Made by a program: the position numbers and the translations under genes. DNA of 7,459 nucleotides from Nitrososphaeria archaeon (lineage in GTDB: Archaea > Thermoproteota > Nitrososphaeria > Nitrososphaerales > Nitrososphaeraceae), in contig JAJPIN010000049.1 of NCBI GenBank assembly GCA_021324715.1, positions 1 through 7,459 on the forward strand. Direction: 5' to 3'. This document shows positions 5,057 through 7,459 of the stretch, piece after piece. Every line of letters begins with the position of its first letter. Position 1 is the first letter of the stretch. The notes beneath the pieces were generated by a model. It saw only the letters and a list, made by a program, of their open reading frames with translations, was not told the origin of the DNA and did not search any database.

Positions 5057-6214
5057 ATGAAAATATATCCCTTTAAGTTGACAATAAGTAGAATTTATAG
5101 TCATCTCAATGCAATTCGCAGCTTACCAATTAGGGATCTTATGGATCAGCCAATTATAATATCCAAGAATGAGACTCCATCAAAAATAATTAGCACTCTT
5201 ATTGAGACTGATTCTTATGACATATTCATTGAGTTATCTGGAAAAGTAGCAGCATTGACGATTAGAGATCTTATAGGAATCAAAGACATCAAGAGTACAA
5301 AACCATCTCTAGTTGGCAAAATCATTCCCGAATTGAATAAAGACAGTGTAGTTGGCGAAGCTGCACGAATAATGAGTCATTACAGGATGAGAACCTTGCC
5401 TGTAGCTGATAAGGGTGATATTGTGGGGCAAGTTTCAGCCAAGCGAATTGTTGAATTGATAAGAAAACACTTGGTTGAGAGCAAATTGCAAATCATCGCA
5501 TCAAACATAATGACCAGTGAACCAATAGTTATTGATGGACATAAGACTCTGTCTGCTGCAAGGTCCATTATGAAAAGGAGGAGAATTGATCATCTGCCTG
5601 TAACTGATAACGGTCGCCTAGTTGGTATTATTACCTCATCTGATATCATGAAAGTAATGTTACCTTCTGAAAGGATAGGCAAAAAATCAGTAGGTATTGA
5701 CAACACTGAAGATAGACTTTCTATTGAAGTTTCTGGATTGGCAAATGATGATATAGTAACTGCTAATGTTGAGGAGAGTCTCCAAGTGGTCTGTGACAGG
5801 ATGATAAGTGCGAGGTCAACTTATTGTATAATCAAGGCATGGGATGAAATTCAGGGAATTATTACTTACAGGGACATAGTTGCGTTATTGGGGGAAAAGT
5901 TAGAAGAAGATATTCCTATGTATATTGTAGGTTTACCAGATGAACCAATTGACGCAGAGCTGGCTAAGTCTAAATTTACAAATGTTACCAGGTTCCTAAA
6001 AAAAATTCATCCCGATATTGAGCAGGCCCGTTGTCATATAAAATTAAGAAGTGTTCAAGGTGCCAGAAAAAGATACGAAATTGATGTGCATATCTTATCT
6101 GTCCATGGTGACATTTCTTACACCAATATTGGATGGGACTTGGCGAAGCTTTTTGATGAAATGACTGATTCTCTGAAAAAAAAGGTTTCACACAAACATA
6201 AGAAGACTCTATAA
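5057..6214 (+). CDS. Four-CBS protein with C-terminal HPF/RaiA-like ribosome hibernation domain
   Basis: A 385-residue fusion. Four CBS motifs form two Bateman modules: about 25-75, 84-139, 147-202 and 224-282. Motifs 3 and 4 keep the nucleotide-binding G-h-h-T-x-x-D (GIITSSD, GIITYRD). Motif 1 has Ala for Gly (AALTIRD) and motif 2 Arg for Asp (GQVSAKR), so the second module is the likelier ligand site. Residues 286-381 resemble HPF/RaiA (S30AE): a strand MYIVGLP, a helix through AELAKSKFTNVTRFLKKI, strands CHIKLRS, YEIDVHI and DISYTN, then DLAKLFDEMTDSLKKKVSHKHKK, matching the conserved final helix with its basic end. HPF binds the 30S decoding region and silences ribosomes, so this protein may couple adenine-nucleotide level to hibernation (inference). 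No signal peptide or membrane segment. The start is uncertain: ATG 5057 gives the longest frame, but the TATA box at 5038 favours TTG 5078. CBS part certain; HPF part probable. Confidence 0.88.
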   Translation: MKIYPFKLTISRIYSHLNAIRSLPIRDLMDQPIIISKNETPSKIISTLIETDSYDIFIELSGKVAALTIRDLIGIKDIKSTKPSLVGKIIPELNKDSVVGEAARIMSHYRMRTLPVADKGDIVGQVSAKRIVELIRKHLVESKLQIIASNIMTSEPIVIDGHKTLSAARSIMKRRRIDHLPVTDNGRLVGIITSSDIMKVMLPSERIGKKSVGIDNTEDRLSIEVSGLANDDIVTANVEESLQVVCDRMISARSTYCIIKAWDEIQGIITYRDIVALLGEKLEEDIPMYIVGLPDEPIDAELAKSKFTNVTRFLKKIHPDIEQARCHIKLRSVQGARKRYEIDVHILSVHGDISYTNIGWDLAKLFDEMTDSLKKKVSHKHKKTL

Positions 6215-6325
6215 TCTAATTGAGTGTAACAAATAACTATCGATATCTAGGATTGAAACTTGGCTCTTGAATTTGTATTGCATATTGTTTTGGAAGTAGT
6301 TTACTCTGACAACCAATGAGTTCAG

Positions 6326-7378
6326 CTAAGTGCACATTCCCTCATTTAGTGGATATAAATAGACATTAGCAACCTCATTTCCTATTCTTGTTGAGTGTAT
6401 CCTAATTCCATTCTTAATTTCCCCTCCATCAATCCCAGTTCCATCTGCCCCAAGTACAGCTTTTGGATTATTGCTTTCATCATGAGAAATGAACTTACCT
6501 CCAGGATAGGGTTCAAGAGTAATTCTCTCTTCTCCAAGTATGCCAAGATCTCGTACCGAATTTGACATAATACGACCTCCGTCATTTAAGATCAGATCTA
6601 TGCCGTATAATCGTCTTACCTTATTCATCGCCGAATACATATCAAAAATTTTGTCAGTGACAATGTAATGAATTAAATCAGATTCACGAATTGACTTTGA
6701 GGCATAATCATATCCTGATTCATCTGTCAGAAAGATCACGCGAATTTCATTTTTCGGATTTAGAATTTTTATTTGGTTTTTCTGGTAGAGTTCTGCAAGC
6801 TTGAGTCTTTCAAATGTTTTTTCAGATCTAGCTACAATAATTTGATGAAAGTTTGAATTTGTAGCCACTTTTTGTTTTAGTTTTATGAGATCCTCATAGA
6901 CCTCTGGAGCTAAATCTCTTACAACATCTCCAAAAAATTGCCAATTCCAAATTTGTTCCTTGTTGACGACCAAATTGTCCGCACTTATCATCAATGCTTT
7001 TGAACCCATCAAGATTCTGTGAGTTGATGCAAATAGGCTATCCCCTAGTTTTCTAGTTCCACCAGTTAAAGATAATACACCACCACCAGGCTTTTGATTA
7101 ATCTTGTAAATGTAAACTCCTTTTCCTTTTTCTTTAGTTCTTGCTGCAACATAACTTGTGGCTTGATAAGGAACTCTCATCTTACTGACATAGTTAGAGG
7201 ATGCACCGATAACTATCTCTGGTAAAATTTCACCCAAATAATCGAGTCCATAGTCACTCAAGGGTGATATAACCTTCAAGCCTCTATTAATGAAATGACG
7301 ATAAAGTTCTTCTGAGATTACTCTATTTTCTATTAATAATGATAGTTGTTTCTTGTACTTTGAAACTATAGATTCCAT
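6326..7378 (-). CDS. RibD C-terminal/dihydrofolate-reductase-like fold protein of unknown function
   Basis: The core, about residues 68-293 of the 350-residue product, resembles the RibD_C/DHFR-like NADPH-dependent reductases. The conserved-looking parts are THRILMGSKALMISADNLVV (cf. R-x-x-x-D-A-V-x-V-G-x-x-T-V-x-x-D) and DLILNDGGRIMSNSVRDLGI, followed by a segment like the E-G-G-x-x-L-x-x-x-L-x-x-x-x-L-x-D-E end of the family. Unlike the archaeal riboflavin-pathway reductases of about 220 residues, it has a helical N-terminal extension of about 65 residues and a glycine-rich C-terminal extension of about 55, and the usual EGG is DGG. It is therefore probably not the riboflavin enzyme itself. 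I chose ATG 7378 because ATAATATA is centred about 25 bases upstream; ATG 7399 would add seven residues but lies right at that box. Convergent with CBS4-HPF across 111 bases. Fold call moderate, role unknown. Confidence 0.7.
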   Translation of the reverse strand: MESIVSKYKKQLSLLIENRVISEELYRHFINRGLKVISPLSDYGLDYLGEILPEIVIGASSNYVSKMRVPYQATSYVAARTKEKGKGVYIYKINQKPGGGVLSLTGGTRKLGDSLFASTHRILMGSKALMISADNLVVNKEQIWNWQFFGDVVRDLAPEVYEDLIKLKQKVATNSNFHQIIVARSEKTFERLKLAELYQKNQIKILNPKNEIRVIFLTDESGYDYASKSIRESDLIHYIVTDKIFDMYSAMNKVRRLYGIDLILNDGGRIMSNSVRDLGILGEERITLEPYPGGKFISHDESNNPKAVLGADGTGIDGGEIKNGIRIHSTRIGNEVANVYLYPLNEGMCT

Positions 7379-7398
7379 AGAACAAGTTAATTTAGTCA

Positions 7399-7406
7399 TA
7401 TATTAT
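7399..7406 (-). promoter_or_regulatory. TATA-like box of the RibD-like gene
   Basis: ATAATATA on the minus strand is centred 24-25 bases before the ATG at 7378, supporting that codon as a leaderless start rather than the ATG at 7399, which overlaps the box. Confidence 0.4.
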
Positions 7407-7459
7407 GTTGTTTTAGGATCAAAGCTCAATTGAGAAAATTCATAAATCTCTTTCCTTTA

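Noticed and set aside
1..7459. tRNA, rRNA, CRISPR array, IS element or att site
   Set aside because: No cloverleaf with a GTTC-type T-loop, no regularly spaced repeats, no transposase or integrase frame and no long terminal repeats were seen by eye on either strand.

Overview
The window looks like chromosomal DNA of a low-GC archaeon, most likely an ammonia-oxidising Nitrososphaeria/Thaumarchaeota member of the Nitrosocosmicus type. This is an inference. It rests on AT-rich DNA, short genes each with their own promoter, TATA-like boxes centred about 25-27 bases before plausible leaderless start codons, an almost complete lack of Shine-Dalgarno sites, and a gene content (CBS-domain proteins, universal stress protein, class III cyclase, lone hypotheticals) common in that group. 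No rRNA, tRNA, IS element, CRISPR array or phage gene was seen.

Layout, left to right: the 3' part of a short-chain dehydrogenase/reductase (+, runs off the left edge); tail to tail with it, an unrecognised small acidic-tailed protein (-); a tandem-CBS protein (-); a class III nucleotide cyclase homologue (-); a gene-free stretch of about 500 bases with TATA-like boxes and pyrimidine tracts; a universal stress protein (+); a bacterial-type, NAD-preferring glyceraldehyde-3-phosphate dehydrogenase (-); divergent from it, a protein with four CBS motifs fused to a C-terminal domain resembling the ribosome hibernation factor HPF/RaiA (+); and a 350-residue protein with a RibD-C/dihydrofolate-reductase-like core (-) near the right edge.

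The theme is adenine-nucleotide and energy sensing. Two CBS proteins (a family that usually binds AMP, ADP, ATP or SAM), an ATP-binding-type UspA and a cyclase homologue sit beside a glycolytic/gluconeogenic dehydrogenase. The most interesting item is the CBS4-HPF fusion, whose architecture suggests that ribosome hibernation is gated by nucleotide binding. It shares an 88-base divergent promoter region with gap, and an 8-bp palindrome lies almost midway between the two TATA boxes. Other points of note are the bacterial form of GAPDH in a presumed archaeon, a cyclase that keeps its metal and adenine-binding residues but has lost the usual Asn/Arg transition-state pair, and a stress-protein gene whose promoter implies a leaderless TTG start downstream of the obvious ATG.
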